From the NCBI GenBank assembly GCA_012797975.1, contig JAAZOD010000009.1:1-64000 (forward strand): a stretch of DNA of 64,000 nucleotides, written 5' to 3'. Shown one piece after another: positions 9,193-17,223 of the stretch. This DNA comes from Pelolinea sp. (GTDB taxonomy: Bacteria > Chloroflexota > Anaerolineae > Anaerolineales > Anaerolineaceae). The translations under genes were made by a program, and so were the position numbers. Each line of letters starts with the position of its first letter. The first letter of the stretch is position 1. A model generated the notes under the pieces. It worked only from the letters and a program-made list of their open reading frames with translations. It was not told the origin of the DNA and did no database searches.

Positions 9193-9777
9193 TCAAAGTT
9201 TATTCTTGCAATTTGGACAGATGGTAGTTTTTTCTGGAATGATGAAACCGCAGTGGCGGCAGGTGATAGGCTGTTGGGCTCCCATGGGAGCACCACAGGC
9301 GGTGCAGGTTGCATTTCCCACCGGGTTGGCTGCTCCACAGTATTCACAACTGATCCGGCGCAGTTTGGCCGATAATTCGAACCCACTGCCTAAGGCCCTG
9401 GCACCCGATTCCAAAACTTTCCAGACCTCATCGGTAAGCTGTAAATATTCAACATCCTGGGCGATATCATCCAAACGACCTAAGAGATTAACAGGGTTAA
9501 GAAAAGTCGCCAGTGCCGAATAGCCGATGCTGGCAGCAATCCCTGCCCAATTTTGCTGGCCAACCTGTACGGAAACTCCATCTTCCACTTGCTTAAAAAG
9601 AACACCTAGTGCAGTATCACCACCGGAAGTATGGAAATCCCTGGTCTTGATTTGTATACCCAGGCCGTCTTCATACTGGATTTTTTGAACCATGAGATTT
9701 CCACGGTTGAAATGGATCTGCAAATATTCTGCCAGTTCTTCAGGAGTAAATTGACCGTGAAATAGTTTGTGTTCCAT
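9193..9777 (-). CDS. Double zinc-ribbon protein of unknown function
   Basis: 194 residues. The first ~130 residues form a domain I do not recognise, with an amphipathic central part (A-G-I-A-A-S-I-G-Y-S-A-L-A). The C-terminus carries two zinc ribbons: C-E-Y-C...C-T-A-C and C-R-H-C...C-P-N-C, of the DZR type common in Anaerolineae. The ATG at 9777 is chosen over upstream codons, which add only six residues. The start overlaps the promoter of the divergent SH3 gene, so the two may be co-regulated. Confidence 0.7.
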   Translation of the reverse strand: MEHKLFHGQFTPEELAEYLQIHFNRGNLMVQKIQYEDGLGIQIKTRDFHTSGGDTALGVLFKQVEDGVSVQVGQQNWAGIAASIGYSALATFLNPVNLLGRLDDIAQDVEYLQLTDEVWKVLESGARALGSGFELSAKLRRISCEYCGAANPVGNATCTACGAPMGAQQPITCRHCGFIIPEKTTICPNCKNKL

Positions 9778-9786
9778 GGTTTGCAT

Positions 9787-9792
9787 TATAAT
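9787..9792 (+). promoter_or_regulatory. -10 element for the SH3-domain gene
   Basis: A perfect TATAAT 24 bp before the ATG at 9817. The -35 match is poor. It lies just outside the start of the divergent zinc-ribbon gene. Confidence 0.4.
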
Positions 9793-9816
9793 CAAAACAC
9801 GAAAAACGAGTGCATC

Positions 9817-10434
9817 ATGATAAAAAGAATCGCTTTAATCCTTTCTGTTGTAATAACGATCCTATTGATCTGTTTCAATAATAATACGGTAAATGCTCAA
9901 AATCGTTTCCAGCAACCAACCATTGCCATTCCTACCGTCACAGGCACACCACAGGGTGTGATGGCATACGTTGACCTAGATCAGGAAGATCCGGTAAATG
10001 TGCGCACAGGCCCGGGTGTCTTTTATGATGAAATCGGTGTTTTGCTGCCGGGTGAATCCGTTCCGGCGCTTGGAAAATCAGCGGGTGGTGATTGGATATT
10101 GGTTCAATACCCGGGTGTGGAAGGTGGCTCAGGTTGGGTTTATTCCCCTCTGGTGACCTTGTCTGCCGGTGACCTGCCGATCGTGGAACCGCCCCCGACT
10201 CCAACTCCAGCGACAACTACCACCATCGATCCAACGCTGGCTGCTCAATTCGTTGTTACCCCAGCCGCTACCAATTTGCCAACCTATACACCTGCACCTC
10301 CGCAGACCATTCCCACCTATGTCGACGAAGTTTCCTCCGGTTTTTCACAGCATATTCCTCTTGGCCTGATCATTCTGATCATTGGCGGCTTAGGTGTTTT
10401 GATCGCGATCATATCCCTGATCACGGAACGTTAA
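9817..10434 (+). CDS. Secreted/membrane SH3-domain protein
   Basis: 205 residues. An N-terminal hydrophobic signal or anchor (I-A-L-I-L-S-V-V-I-T-I-L-L-I) is followed by a bacterial SH3 domain (D-P-V-N-V-R-T-G-P-G-V-x-Y-D-E-I-G-V-L, then W-x-x-V-Q-Y-P-G). A Pro/Thr-rich linker and a C-terminal membrane helix (I-P-L-G-L-I-I-L-I-I-G-G-L-G-V-L) complete it. Probably a surface protein that binds peptidoglycan or glycan; partner unknown. The ATG at 9817 is the first that gives a normal signal. The last 4 bp overlap the converging patatin gene. Confidence 0.75.
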   Translation: MIKRIALILSVVITILLICFNNNTVNAQNRFQQPTIAIPTVTGTPQGVMAYVDLDQEDPVNVRTGPGVFYDEIGVLLPGESVPALGKSAGGDWILVQYPGVEGGSGWVYSPLVTLSAGDLPIVEPPPTPTPATTTTIDPTLAAQFVVTPAATNLPTYTPAPPQTIPTYVDEVSSGFSQHIPLGLIILIIGGLGVLIAIISLITER

Positions 10435-11351
10435 TCCAAGTCAATGTTCAGGTCGGATAGAAAAACTGCATTCGGGATGATTTTTGGGGGCTGAAATGAG
10501 CAAATTCCTCGCTCAATCGAATCAAGAGATTCAAGGACGATTCTTTTTCCATTGGAAATGAGCTCTTCAGGATCTACATCATCAAGAAAATAGTATTTGC
10601 TGGTATCAGGCCGCAAACTTACCTCAGGTTGGGTCAGTTGAAGCTGCATATCTGCCATGGCAATCTGCATGACATCCATGGAATTCAGAAAGACTTCCAA
10701 TGCTTTTCCGTATTTCAGGTTGGAAAAATATTCGATCACCGAAGAGGGGATGGGAGAAAAGGAGGGTAGTTGAACGCGCAATAGATTTTTGACGCTCTCT
10801 TTGGGTGGGGTCAAGCACACTGCCACAACCGGATATTTTCCGGCAATGCAGCGAGCCAGGTTCACCGGAACGGGATCATGAACACCCCCATCCACGAGCG
10901 TTAGCGAACCCATTTTTAGATAAGGAAATACGCCTGGGATAGCGATGGTTGCCCGGATAGCATCGCTTATTTTTCCACAATTCAGATAGACCTCGCGGTT
11001 GGTGTTGACGTCCACCGCAGTGGTTGCAAACGGTATTTTCATGGAAGAGATGGAATGGCCTTTGAATTTATCATTCAAAATTTCATATACACCTTTCAGC
11101 CCAATCAACGAAGGTGGATCGCTATGCAGGCGTTGGAATAGTCTGGAGTTATCTAGCTCATCAATAAAGGAAAGAATTTCTTGGAAAGAATATCCATAGG
11201 CGAAAAAAGAACCAAACAGACCGCCCGCGCTTGTTCCGGCAATTGCTGCGATCTCATATCCATTTTCTTCCAGTGCGGCTATCACGCCCAAATGCGCATA
11301 TCCCTTCAAACCCCCGCCGCCAAGTGCCAGTGTGATCTTTTGTTTTGTCAT
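10431..11351 (-). CDS. Patatin-like phospholipase (RssA type)
   Basis: 306 residues. Acyl hydrolase with a Ser-Asp dyad: oxyanion loop G-G-G-G-L-K-G-Y-A-H-L-G, nucleophile elbow G-T-S-A-G and D-G-G with the catalytic Asp. All motifs are intact. Members release fatty acids from membrane lipids; the substrate is not known here. No signal peptide is seen. The gene is monocistronic and converges on the SH3 gene with a 4-bp overlap. Confidence 0.9.
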   Translation of the reverse strand: MTKQKITLALGGGGLKGYAHLGVIAALEENGYEIAAIAGTSAGGLFGSFFAYGYSFQEILSFIDELDNSRLFQRLHSDPPSLIGLKGVYEILNDKFKGHSISSMKIPFATTAVDVNTNREVYLNCGKISDAIRATIAIPGVFPYLKMGSLTLVDGGVHDPVPVNLARCIAGKYPVVAVCLTPPKESVKNLLRVQLPSFSPIPSSVIEYFSNLKYGKALEVFLNSMDVMQIAMADMQLQLTQPEVSLRPDTSKYYFLDDVDPEELISNGKRIVLESLDSIERGICSFQPPKIIPNAVFLSDLNIDLD

Positions 11352-11473
11352 GGGACCTCACTTAATCTTATTAATATACGTGAGGGAGCAGTTTAGGTTT
11401 TATGGTCATGGAAAGGTAGAATAATCAAAAGATTGGGATAAGTATTCACAGAAAATAAATTAGAATCATCAAT

Positions 11474-11920
11474 ATGGAAAAAAAGATCATTGCGACCAAT
11501 CGAAAAGCCAGGTTTGAATACAACCTGCTGGACCATTATGAAGCCGGCATTGTACTGTTGGGTACCGAAATAAAATCCGTTCGTGCCCGACAGGCCAGCA
11601 TCGGGGAGGCCTATGTGCAAACAGACGGTCGCGAGGTATGGTTGGTGAACTCCCATATTTCACCGTATGACCCTGCCAGCCGTATGAACCATGACCCGAA
11701 AAGGAAACGGAAATTGCTTCTAAAAAGGAAAGAGATCAATCAACTGTGGAATGCTGTCCGGCAAAAAGGACTTACGATTGTGCCGGTAGAGATCTACTTA
11801 TCCAACGGGAAGGCAAAACTGGACATTGCTGTGGCACGCGGGAAAAAGCTGTATGATAAAAGGCGTGATATCGCGGAACGAGATTTGAAACGAGATATGG
11901 AAAGAAATAAAAAGATCTGA
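11474..11920 (+). CDS. smpB: SsrA-binding protein SmpB
   Basis: 148 residues, the usual length. Binds tmRNA and delivers it to stalled ribosomes for trans-translation. Recognised by N-R-K-A-R-F-E-Y-N-L-L-x-x-Y-E-A-G-I-V-L-x-G-T-E-I-K-S-V-R and the basic C-terminal tail with D-K-R-R-D-I-A-E-R-D-L-K-R. No ribosome site is visible before the ATG, and a TAGAAT box (11461-11466) ends only 7 bp before it, so the mRNA may be leaderless. The tmRNA gene itself is not in the window. It is followed 17 bp later by the ammonia-lyase gene. Confidence 0.95.
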   Translation: MEKKIIATNRKARFEYNLLDHYEAGIVLLGTEIKSVRARQASIGEAYVQTDGREVWLVNSHISPYDPASRMNHDPKRKRKLLLKRKEINQLWNAVRQKGLTIVPVEIYLSNGKAKLDIAVARGKKLYDKRRDIAERDLKRDMERNKKI

Positions 11921-11937
11921 TTTGAAGGGATCCAAAT

Positions 11938-13479
11938 ATGGTAAAAATCACAGGCAATGATCTAGCGATTGAACAGATTATCCATGTGGCTTTCGGAAAT
12001 GAGCAGGTGGAGCTTGAGGAAAAGACCAAGAATGTGATCCAGTACTCCAACCATTTGCTCAACGAAAACTTAAAAAAAGATTTTCCTTATTACGGTATCA
12101 ATACTGGATATGGCATCTTTCACACTCAAAAAATATCCAACGAGCATCTGGCAGAATTAAACCGAAACCTGATATTAAGCCATGCTGTTGGAACAGGGGA
12201 TGATTTTGATGCCGCAACGGTTCGCGCTGCTATGCTGATCCGTGCAAACTCATTGGCTAAAGGTTTTTCCGGCGTGCGGCTGGTGCTCATTCAGACTCTG
12301 ATCGATATGTTGAACTGCGGGGTAACCCCCCAAGTGCGATCCCAGGGCTCCATGGGGTCTTCCGGTGATCTGTGCCAATTGGCGCAGATGGCACTGGTTG
12401 TTACCCGTGATGAAAAAGACCTGGATGAGGAGTCGGGGCATGCCTGGGTTCAGAAGCAGTTGTTCAGTGGAAAAGAAGCCATGTACAGAGCAGGAATTCA
12501 ACGTGTGCGTTTGGAACCCAAAGAGGGATTGGCACTCATCAATGGCGCAACCTTTTCAGCGGCGCTGGCGGCCATCAACTGTTGGTTCGGGCAAGAACTG
12601 TGCGAAATTGCCGATCAATGTCTGGCATTGTCGATGGAAACATTGCTTGCACGAAAAGAAGCGTTCGATGCGCGGCTACAAGTTGCCCGAGGGATGATCG
12701 GGCAGATGGATTCCGCAAAGAATGTTTGGGATGCGATCCAAGGCAGCACCTTCATCAACAGCTCCAACCACGTGCAGGATGGATACGCCATTGGCTGTGC
12801 CCCGCAAGTGCATGGCGCGATCCGCGACAGTTTGGCACATGCCTGGAATATCATTACCCGTGAGATCAATGCTGCCACTGACAACCCACTGCTATTCCCT
12901 AACGGAGATGTCATATCCGGTGGCAATTTTCATGGGGAGCCGACCGCGCTGGTGATGGACTTTTTGGGAATCGCACTGGCTGAATTGGGCGCCATATCGG
13001 AGCGCAGAACTTTTCGACTGCTGGATTCCCATCTCAATAACGGGCTGCCGACCATGCTGATTGCCGATGCAGAAAAAGCCGGTTTGGAATCCGGGCTCAT
13101 GATCCCCCAGTATTCGGCTGCGTCATTGGTAATGGAGAATCAGCATCTGGCCAATTCGGATGCGGTCCATTCACTGCCCACATCAGCAAACCAAGAAGAT
13201 CATAATTCCAACTCCCTGACCGCTGCCAGGCATACCTACTTGATTGCGAAAAATGTCCTGCGAATTTTGTCGATCGAATTGTACACAGCGGCGCATGGCA
13301 TGGAAATACGAAAAACGCAGCATCCGGAACGGAAACTGGGAGCCGGAACTGGAAAAATACTGGCAGGTGTTCGCAAGGTCGTGACGTTCCATGCGCATGA
13401 TACATTATGGGGGAATGAGATCGACCAGTTATTGAATTCGTTAGAAAAAGATATATTCTTCCATAAAATGAAAGATTGA
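11938..13479 (+). CDS. MIO-type ammonia-lyase, histidine/aromatic family, divergent active site
   Basis: 513 residues, length and fold of HutH/PAL enzymes, which eliminate ammonia from histidine or aromatic amino acids with an autocatalytic MIO group. Seen: Y-G-I-N-T-G-Y-G near residue 53, L-S-H-A, G-N-F-H-G-E-P, and T-S-A-N-Q-E-D-H-N-S. The MIO triad is Ser141-Ser142-Gly143 instead of Ala-Ser-Gly. The Q-D-x-Y-x-x-R block reads Q-D-G-Y-A-I-G, so the Arg (R283 in Pseudomonas HutH) that holds the substrate carboxylate is Gly286. No other hut gene is nearby. It could be a lyase or aminomutase for another substrate, so I do not assign hutH. Confidence 0.82.
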   Translation: MVKITGNDLAIEQIIHVAFGNEQVELEEKTKNVIQYSNHLLNENLKKDFPYYGINTGYGIFHTQKISNEHLAELNRNLILSHAVGTGDDFDAATVRAAMLIRANSLAKGFSGVRLVLIQTLIDMLNCGVTPQVRSQGSMGSSGDLCQLAQMALVVTRDEKDLDEESGHAWVQKQLFSGKEAMYRAGIQRVRLEPKEGLALINGATFSAALAAINCWFGQELCEIADQCLALSMETLLARKEAFDARLQVARGMIGQMDSAKNVWDAIQGSTFINSSNHVQDGYAIGCAPQVHGAIRDSLAHAWNIITREINAATDNPLLFPNGDVISGGNFHGEPTALVMDFLGIALAELGAISERRTFRLLDSHLNNGLPTMLIADAEKAGLESGLMIPQYSAASLVMENQHLANSDAVHSLPTSANQEDHNSNSLTAARHTYLIAKNVLRILSIELYTAAHGMEIRKTQHPERKLGAGTGKILAGVRKVVTFHAHDTLWGNEIDQLLNSLEKDIFFHKMKD

Positions 13480-13481
13480 AT

Positions 13482-13510
13482 TTGACTTTTTAAAAGTAGA
13501 TTGGTAAGCT
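13482..13510 (+). promoter_or_regulatory. Sigma-70 promoter for the L,D-transpeptidase gene
   Basis: TTGACT (13482-13487), 17-bp spacer, TAAGCT (13505-13510). The ATG follows 7 bp later, so the transcript would be leaderless or nearly so; no ribosome site is seen. Confidence 0.55.
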
Positions 13511-13517
13511 TGAAACA

Positions 13518-14660
13518 ATGAACACACAGAAACATTACTCACGGCGTGATTTTCTAAAAAGATCGCTGCTTGGTTTAGGTGGAATCGTATTGTTGGCAAA
13601 CAATAAACCGGCCCGTATGGTAAAAGAGTTTGCTTATTTGGAGGATTTCCCGGATGCCGAATATCTGGCGAGGAATACCGTATATTCTCCTAATTCCTTA
13701 CCGCTACGCATGAAGCCTTCCCCTGATGCTACGGTAGTGCGCAATTTGGGCGCGGATGAATGCCTGGCATGGTTGCGAGAGGTGGTGGGGGCGGCTCCTG
13801 CTGGAAGGCCCAATAGTAACCGCTGGGTTGAAACGCCCGAAGGATATGTATATTTGCCCAGCGTGCAGAAAGTTCGTAATATTCCCAATCAACCGCTTTC
13901 GCAAATTCCCTCCGCAAATGGTTCGCAGGGTATGTGGGCTGAGGTCACTGTCCCGTATGTAAAAATGACCCTCGAGAATCCGCCTGCGCGAGCTCCTTGG
14001 TTGAATGATGTCACTTCGGATATGTGGCGTATGTACTACAGCCAGGTGGTCTGGATTGATCAAATGAGCGTTGACGCGGATGGGGTGGTTTATTATCGGG
14101 TCAATGAAGATTACGGGCATGGGTACGGCTATGGTGATATCTTTTGGGCTGAGGCGGCTGCTTTTCGACCCATTACCGAGGAAGAAATTGCACCCATCCA
14201 TCCAGAGATCACCGATAAGAACATCATTGTCAATGTGAACCAGCAAACACTCTCTTGTTATGAGGGCAATTCCGAAGTCTATTTTTGCCGCGTTTCGACT
14301 GGACAAAAATATGATGAAAATGGATTACCCGCCGACGAATGGGCGACCCCTGTTGGTGATCATTGGATTTGGAGAAAAACCGTTTCCCTGCACATGAGCG
14401 GTGGCGGGACCGGCGCGGGATGGGACACCATGGCGATCCCATGGACATCGCTGTTTGTTGGGACGGGTGTATCCATCCATTCCACATTCTGGCACAACGA
14501 TTTTGGGTCTGCCCGGTCGCACGGTTGTGTGAATGCCAGCCCGGATGACGCCAAATGGATTTTCCGCTGGACCACACCGGCGGTAAGCCTTTATCCGGGT
14601 GACGTCACCTCTTCGGATTACAGTGGAACGATGGTACATGTGAAAGAACCACTGTATTGA
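13518..14660 (+). CDS. Tat-exported L,D-transpeptidase (YkuD domain)
   Basis: 380 residues. The twin-arginine signal S-R-R-D-F-L-K-R followed by a hydrophobic stretch predicts Tat export. Residues ~50-120 look like an SH3-type domain (L-P-L-R-M-K-P-S-P-D-A-x-V-V). The YkuD catalytic domain occupies ~230-360 and ends with the motif I-H-S-T-F-W-x-x-x-F-G-S-A-R-S-H-G-C-V-N, containing the catalytic His and Cys. It would form 3-3 cross-links in peptidoglycan or attach proteins to it. The next two envelope genes (DUF2085, pgeF) lie directly downstream, so a cell-wall cluster is inferred. Confidence 0.88.
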   Translation: MNTQKHYSRRDFLKRSLLGLGGIVLLANNKPARMVKEFAYLEDFPDAEYLARNTVYSPNSLPLRMKPSPDATVVRNLGADECLAWLREVVGAAPAGRPNSNRWVETPEGYVYLPSVQKVRNIPNQPLSQIPSANGSQGMWAEVTVPYVKMTLENPPARAPWLNDVTSDMWRMYYSQVVWIDQMSVDADGVVYYRVNEDYGHGYGYGDIFWAEAAAFRPITEEEIAPIHPEITDKNIIVNVNQQTLSCYEGNSEVYFCRVSTGQKYDENGLPADEWATPVGDHWIWRKTVSLHMSGGGTGAGWDTMAIPWTSLFVGTGVSIHSTFWHNDFGSARSHGCVNASPDDAKWIFRWTTPAVSLYPGDVTSSDYSGTMVHVKEPLY

Positions 14661-14669
14661 CTTTTGACA

Positions 14670-15323
14670 ATGACCAATTTTTGGTGCTGGTTTTATAAGA
14701 ACTACATCCATGTTTTTTGTATATTTCTGTTGGTAATAGTCGGTGGTGCCTTTCTGGCACCACTTTGTGCACATCAGGATGCGACGGGTTTGGCTGACAT
14801 CCTTTACGCGGTCTATCGTATTTCCTGCCATCAGTTGGCCTACCGTTCCTGGTTCCTCTTCGGGGAGCAACCTTTCTATCCGTTGCGTATAGCAAATATC
14901 CATGGATTGCAAACCTATGAAGGGATCATGAACAGAACATTTCTTGATCCTCAAACCGCCAGCCGTTTTACGGGAAATGAACAGATCGGGTATAAGGTAG
15001 CGCTTTGTCAGCGCGATATTGCCATTTACCTTGGTTTTATCCTGGCCGGAGCAGGTTTTGAGCTTTTTAAGCGAAAGTGGCAACCCATTCCTGTTTTATA
15101 TTGGATAATTCTGGGGATCCTTCCCATGCTGGTTGACGGCGTTCTGCAATGGGGGAACGGCTCCATTTTGGGATGGAGGATCATTACGGTATGGGAAAGC
15201 ACCCCCTGGCTGCGAACGGCTACCGGATTTTTCTTTGGATTTACCTGTGGGTGGTTTGTTTTTCCGAAATTGGAAGTATCATTGAGAATCACCAGAGATA
15301 ATCATAACTGCAAGGAGAAATGA
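14670..15323 (+). CDS. DUF2085 membrane protein
   Basis: 217 residues. Typical DUF2085 architecture: an N-terminal membrane helix, the conserved C-H-Q-L-A-x-R-S-x-F-L-F-G motif, then C-Q-R-D-I-A-I-Y-L-G and several more helices with a D-G-x-x-Q-W segment. Function is unknown in the family; the Cys/His motifs suggest metal or redox binding. The ATG at 14670 follows the transpeptidase stop by 9 bp and its own stop overlaps the pgeF start, so it is in that operon. Confidence 0.8.
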   Translation: MTNFWCWFYKNYIHVFCIFLLVIVGGAFLAPLCAHQDATGLADILYAVYRISCHQLAYRSWFLFGEQPFYPLRIANIHGLQTYEGIMNRTFLDPQTASRFTGNEQIGYKVALCQRDIAIYLGFILAGAGFELFKRKWQPIPVLYWIILGILPMLVDGVLQWGNGSILGWRIITVWESTPWLRTATGFFFGFTCGWFVFPKLEVSLRITRDNHNCKEK

Positions 15324-16108
15324 TGCCTTTTTATGAAGAAGCTGGTCTGAAGTATTTCACCCTATCTTCATTTGACGAACTGGGTATTAACCATGGGTTC
15401 TTTTCAAGAAGGGGTGGGGTCAGTCCTCAACCCTGGGCATCTCTCAATGTGGCAACTTCCGTGGGTGATTCAAGAGAAAATGTCATTGAAAATCGCAACC
15501 GTATTCTGGGTATTTTCGGAAAGCAATATTCCGATGTCTTTGATACCTGGCAGATCCACAGCGATATTGTTCATTGTTCCGAGAGTCCCCGTCCGGTGGA
15601 AGTGCCACATGAAAAGGGAGATGCGGTGATCACTTCCAATCCGCAGATCGCGTTGATGATGGTATTCGCAGACTGTGTGCCGGTTCTCTTTTATGATATG
15701 AAGAAAAATGTATGTGCCATTGCTCATGCAGGCTGGCAAGGAACTGTGAAACACATTGTATGCCGCACGGTGGAAAAAATGCAGGAGCATTACGGATGTC
15801 AGGCGCGGGATATTGTGGCAGGCATTGGCCCTTCCATCGGTGTGGATCATTACGAAATTGGGGATTCCACCGAACAGACCGTTAAAGAAAGCTTCCCTGA
15901 AGAGACCGAGAGGGTGCTCCAGCGGAGATCAGGCAAAACCTATTTTGATATGTGGCAGGCAAATGCCCTGCTGCTGGAACGTTTCCCATTGCGATCGATT
16001 GAAATCGCGGGAATTTGCACCGCCTGCGATGTGCAAACATGGTATTCGCACCGTGCTGAAAATGGAAATACAGGGCGCTTTGCCGCTGTATTGAATGTGA
16101 AAACATGA
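15320..16108 (+). CDS. pgeF: Peptidoglycan editing factor PgeF (YfiH, laccase-domain)
   Basis: 262 residues. Purine-nucleoside phosphorylase-related multicopper-like fold. Visible zinc/catalytic motifs are Q-I-H-S-D, F-A-D-C-V-P-V-L and I-A-H-A-G-W-Q-G-T, followed by G-P-S-I-G. In Escherichia coli YfiH removes mis-incorporated amino acids in peptidoglycan precursors, while relatives have nucleoside phosphorylase or deaminase activity. An AAGGAG site precedes the ATG, which overlaps the DUF2085 stop. The stop overlaps the next gene (ATGA). Confidence 0.88.
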   Translation: MMPFYEEAGLKYFTLSSFDELGINHGFFSRRGGVSPQPWASLNVATSVGDSRENVIENRNRILGIFGKQYSDVFDTWQIHSDIVHCSESPRPVEVPHEKGDAVITSNPQIALMMVFADCVPVLFYDMKKNVCAIAHAGWQGTVKHIVCRTVEKMQEHYGCQARDIVAGIGPSIGVDHYEIGDSTEQTVKESFPEETERVLQRRSGKTYFDMWQANALLLERFPLRSIEIAGICTACDVQTWYSHRAENGNTGRFAAVLNVKT

Positions 16109-16377
16109 AAGAACTTCATCTTACGATCAAAGTGACTCCGAACGCTGCCAAGACCGCAATAGTTGGCTTGATGGAAAATGGGGTCATAAAAATGAAGATA
16201 AAAGGCGCTCCCGAAAAAGGAAAAGCCAATCAGGAATTGTGCCGTTTTTTGCAGGATGTATTTCAAGTTGCCAAAAATGATGTGATCCTGATTTCCGGAG
16301 TTGCATCGCGGTTAAAACAAGTGAAGATCGTAGGGAAAGATGAGGAGGACTTGAAAGAGATCCTTACAGCGCTCTGA
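16105..16377 (+). CDS. DUF167 (YggU family) protein
   Basis: 90 residues, the full family length. Recognised by L-T-I-K-V-T-P-N-A-A-K and the conserved I-K-G-A-P-E-K-G-K-A-N-Q-E-L-C-R-F-L block. Small cytosolic alpha/beta protein of unknown function that is often encoded close to division or envelope genes. Its ATG overlaps the pgeF stop by 4 bp, so it is co-translated. It ends 1 bp from the converging coiled-coil gene. Confidence 0.88.
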   Translation: MKELHLTIKVTPNAAKTAIVGLMENGVIKMKIKGAPEKGKANQELCRFLQDVFQVAKNDVILISGVASRLKQVKIVGKDEEDLKEILTAL

Positions 16378-16378
16378 A

Positions 16379-17077
16379 TTACTTGTGGTAAAGAATGCGG
16401 CCGCAGGTGGGGCAAAAGAAAAGTTTTGAGGGTTGATGTACTTCTTGCCGCTCACTGGGAGTCAACTGCGTCCCACAGGCAGAACAGGAATCATTGTCCA
16501 GTGCGGCGACCGCCAATCCATTTTTTCTTTTTCTCAGTCCATCATAACGGGTAAGCAGATCAGATTCAATAGATACCAGAACAACTTCACGTTTGCGAAG
16601 CAGCCGTTCCGAATTTGCTTGCAGGCTCTCTTTTCGTGCGCTCAACTGGGATTGATCGGTTTCAAATTGTGAGGCGATCCCGTTCAAAGATTGCTTGGCC
16701 TGTTCCATTTTATTTTGAAGTTCTTCCATTTCAATCATCTGATTAAGCTGGTTGTCTTCCAGGTCGGCAATGGACTTTTTCAGGTAAGAAATTTCTTGCT
16801 GAAGATCCTGTAATTCTTTTGGATTTCGAATTTTCCCGCTGTAAAGGGTGGAATCGCTTTGGGCAAGTTTTATTCTTTGCCGCTCGATTTCATCCATGGT
16901 GAGGTTCAATTTCATTTGATGAGTCTCGATCTCGTTATGGATGGAAGCAACGACCTGGTTGGCACTCTGTACTGCCCCGTTTTGACCAATTTTTGAATCA
17001 ATGGCAGCCATTTCTGTCCGAAAAGCGTCCAACTGGGTATCGATCGTTTGCAGCTCAAAAAGATTTGTGAGATTCAT
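16379..17077 (-). CDS. C4-type zinc ribbon coiled-coil protein (zf-RING_7)
   Basis: 232 residues. Residues 1-~170 are a long heptad-rich coiled coil (Q-T-I-D-T-Q-L-D opening, Q-L-N-Q-M-I-E-M-E-E-L-Q). The end holds a zinc ribbon with C-S-A-C-G and C-P-T-C-G-R-I-L-Y, typical of the widespread YbgI-neighbour/CT398-like family. CT398 relatives bind sigma-54 or secretion parts; the role here is not known. The start overlaps the region carrying the response-regulator promoter. Confidence 0.82.
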   Translation of the reverse strand: MNLTNLFELQTIDTQLDAFRTEMAAIDSKIGQNGAVQSANQVVASIHNEIETHQMKLNLTMDEIERQRIKLAQSDSTLYSGKIRNPKELQDLQQEISYLKKSIADLEDNQLNQMIEMEELQNKMEQAKQSLNGIASQFETDQSQLSARKESLQANSERLLRKREVVLVSIESDLLTRYDGLRKRKNGLAVAALDNDSCSACGTQLTPSERQEVHQPSKLFFCPTCGRILYHK

Positions 17078-17078
17078 T

Positions 17079-17107
17079 TTGTCACTGTAATGAGAATTTT
17101 ATATAAT
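17079..17107 (+). promoter_or_regulatory. Sigma-70 promoter P1 for the response regulator
   Basis: TTGTCA (17079-17084), 17-bp spacer, TATAAT (17102-17107). A strong match, giving a transcript start near 17114 and a leader of ~110 nt. Confidence 0.6.
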
Positions 17108-17114
17108 GTTTTTA

Positions 17115-17143
17115 TTGATTATCCAGCCATAATACAATATGAT
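17115..17143 (+). promoter_or_regulatory. Sigma-70 promoter P2 for the response regulator
   Basis: TTGATT (17115-17120), 17-bp spacer, TATGAT (17138-17143). It lies directly downstream of P1, so two tandem start sites are likely. Confidence 0.5.
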
Positions 17144-17223
17144 AACACGCAAGTACAGTTTCATTGAAAAAATGGAATGGAAAATTTATAATCAGGAAAA
17201 GCATATCTGCAGGAGGCTGAATC

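Noticed and set aside
9071-9523. 150-codon plus-strand ORF
   Set aside because: It overlaps the zinc-ribbon gene in antisense and has no ribosome site or family resemblance.
11938-13479. Assignment as hutH for histidine degradation
   Set aside because: The substrate Arg and the first MIO residue are replaced, and hutU, hutI and hutG are absent nearby.
13704-14306. 200-codon minus-strand ORF
   Set aside because: It lies wholly inside the L,D-transpeptidase gene, has a His/Ile/Arg-rich composition and no family motif; the plus-strand gene explains the region.
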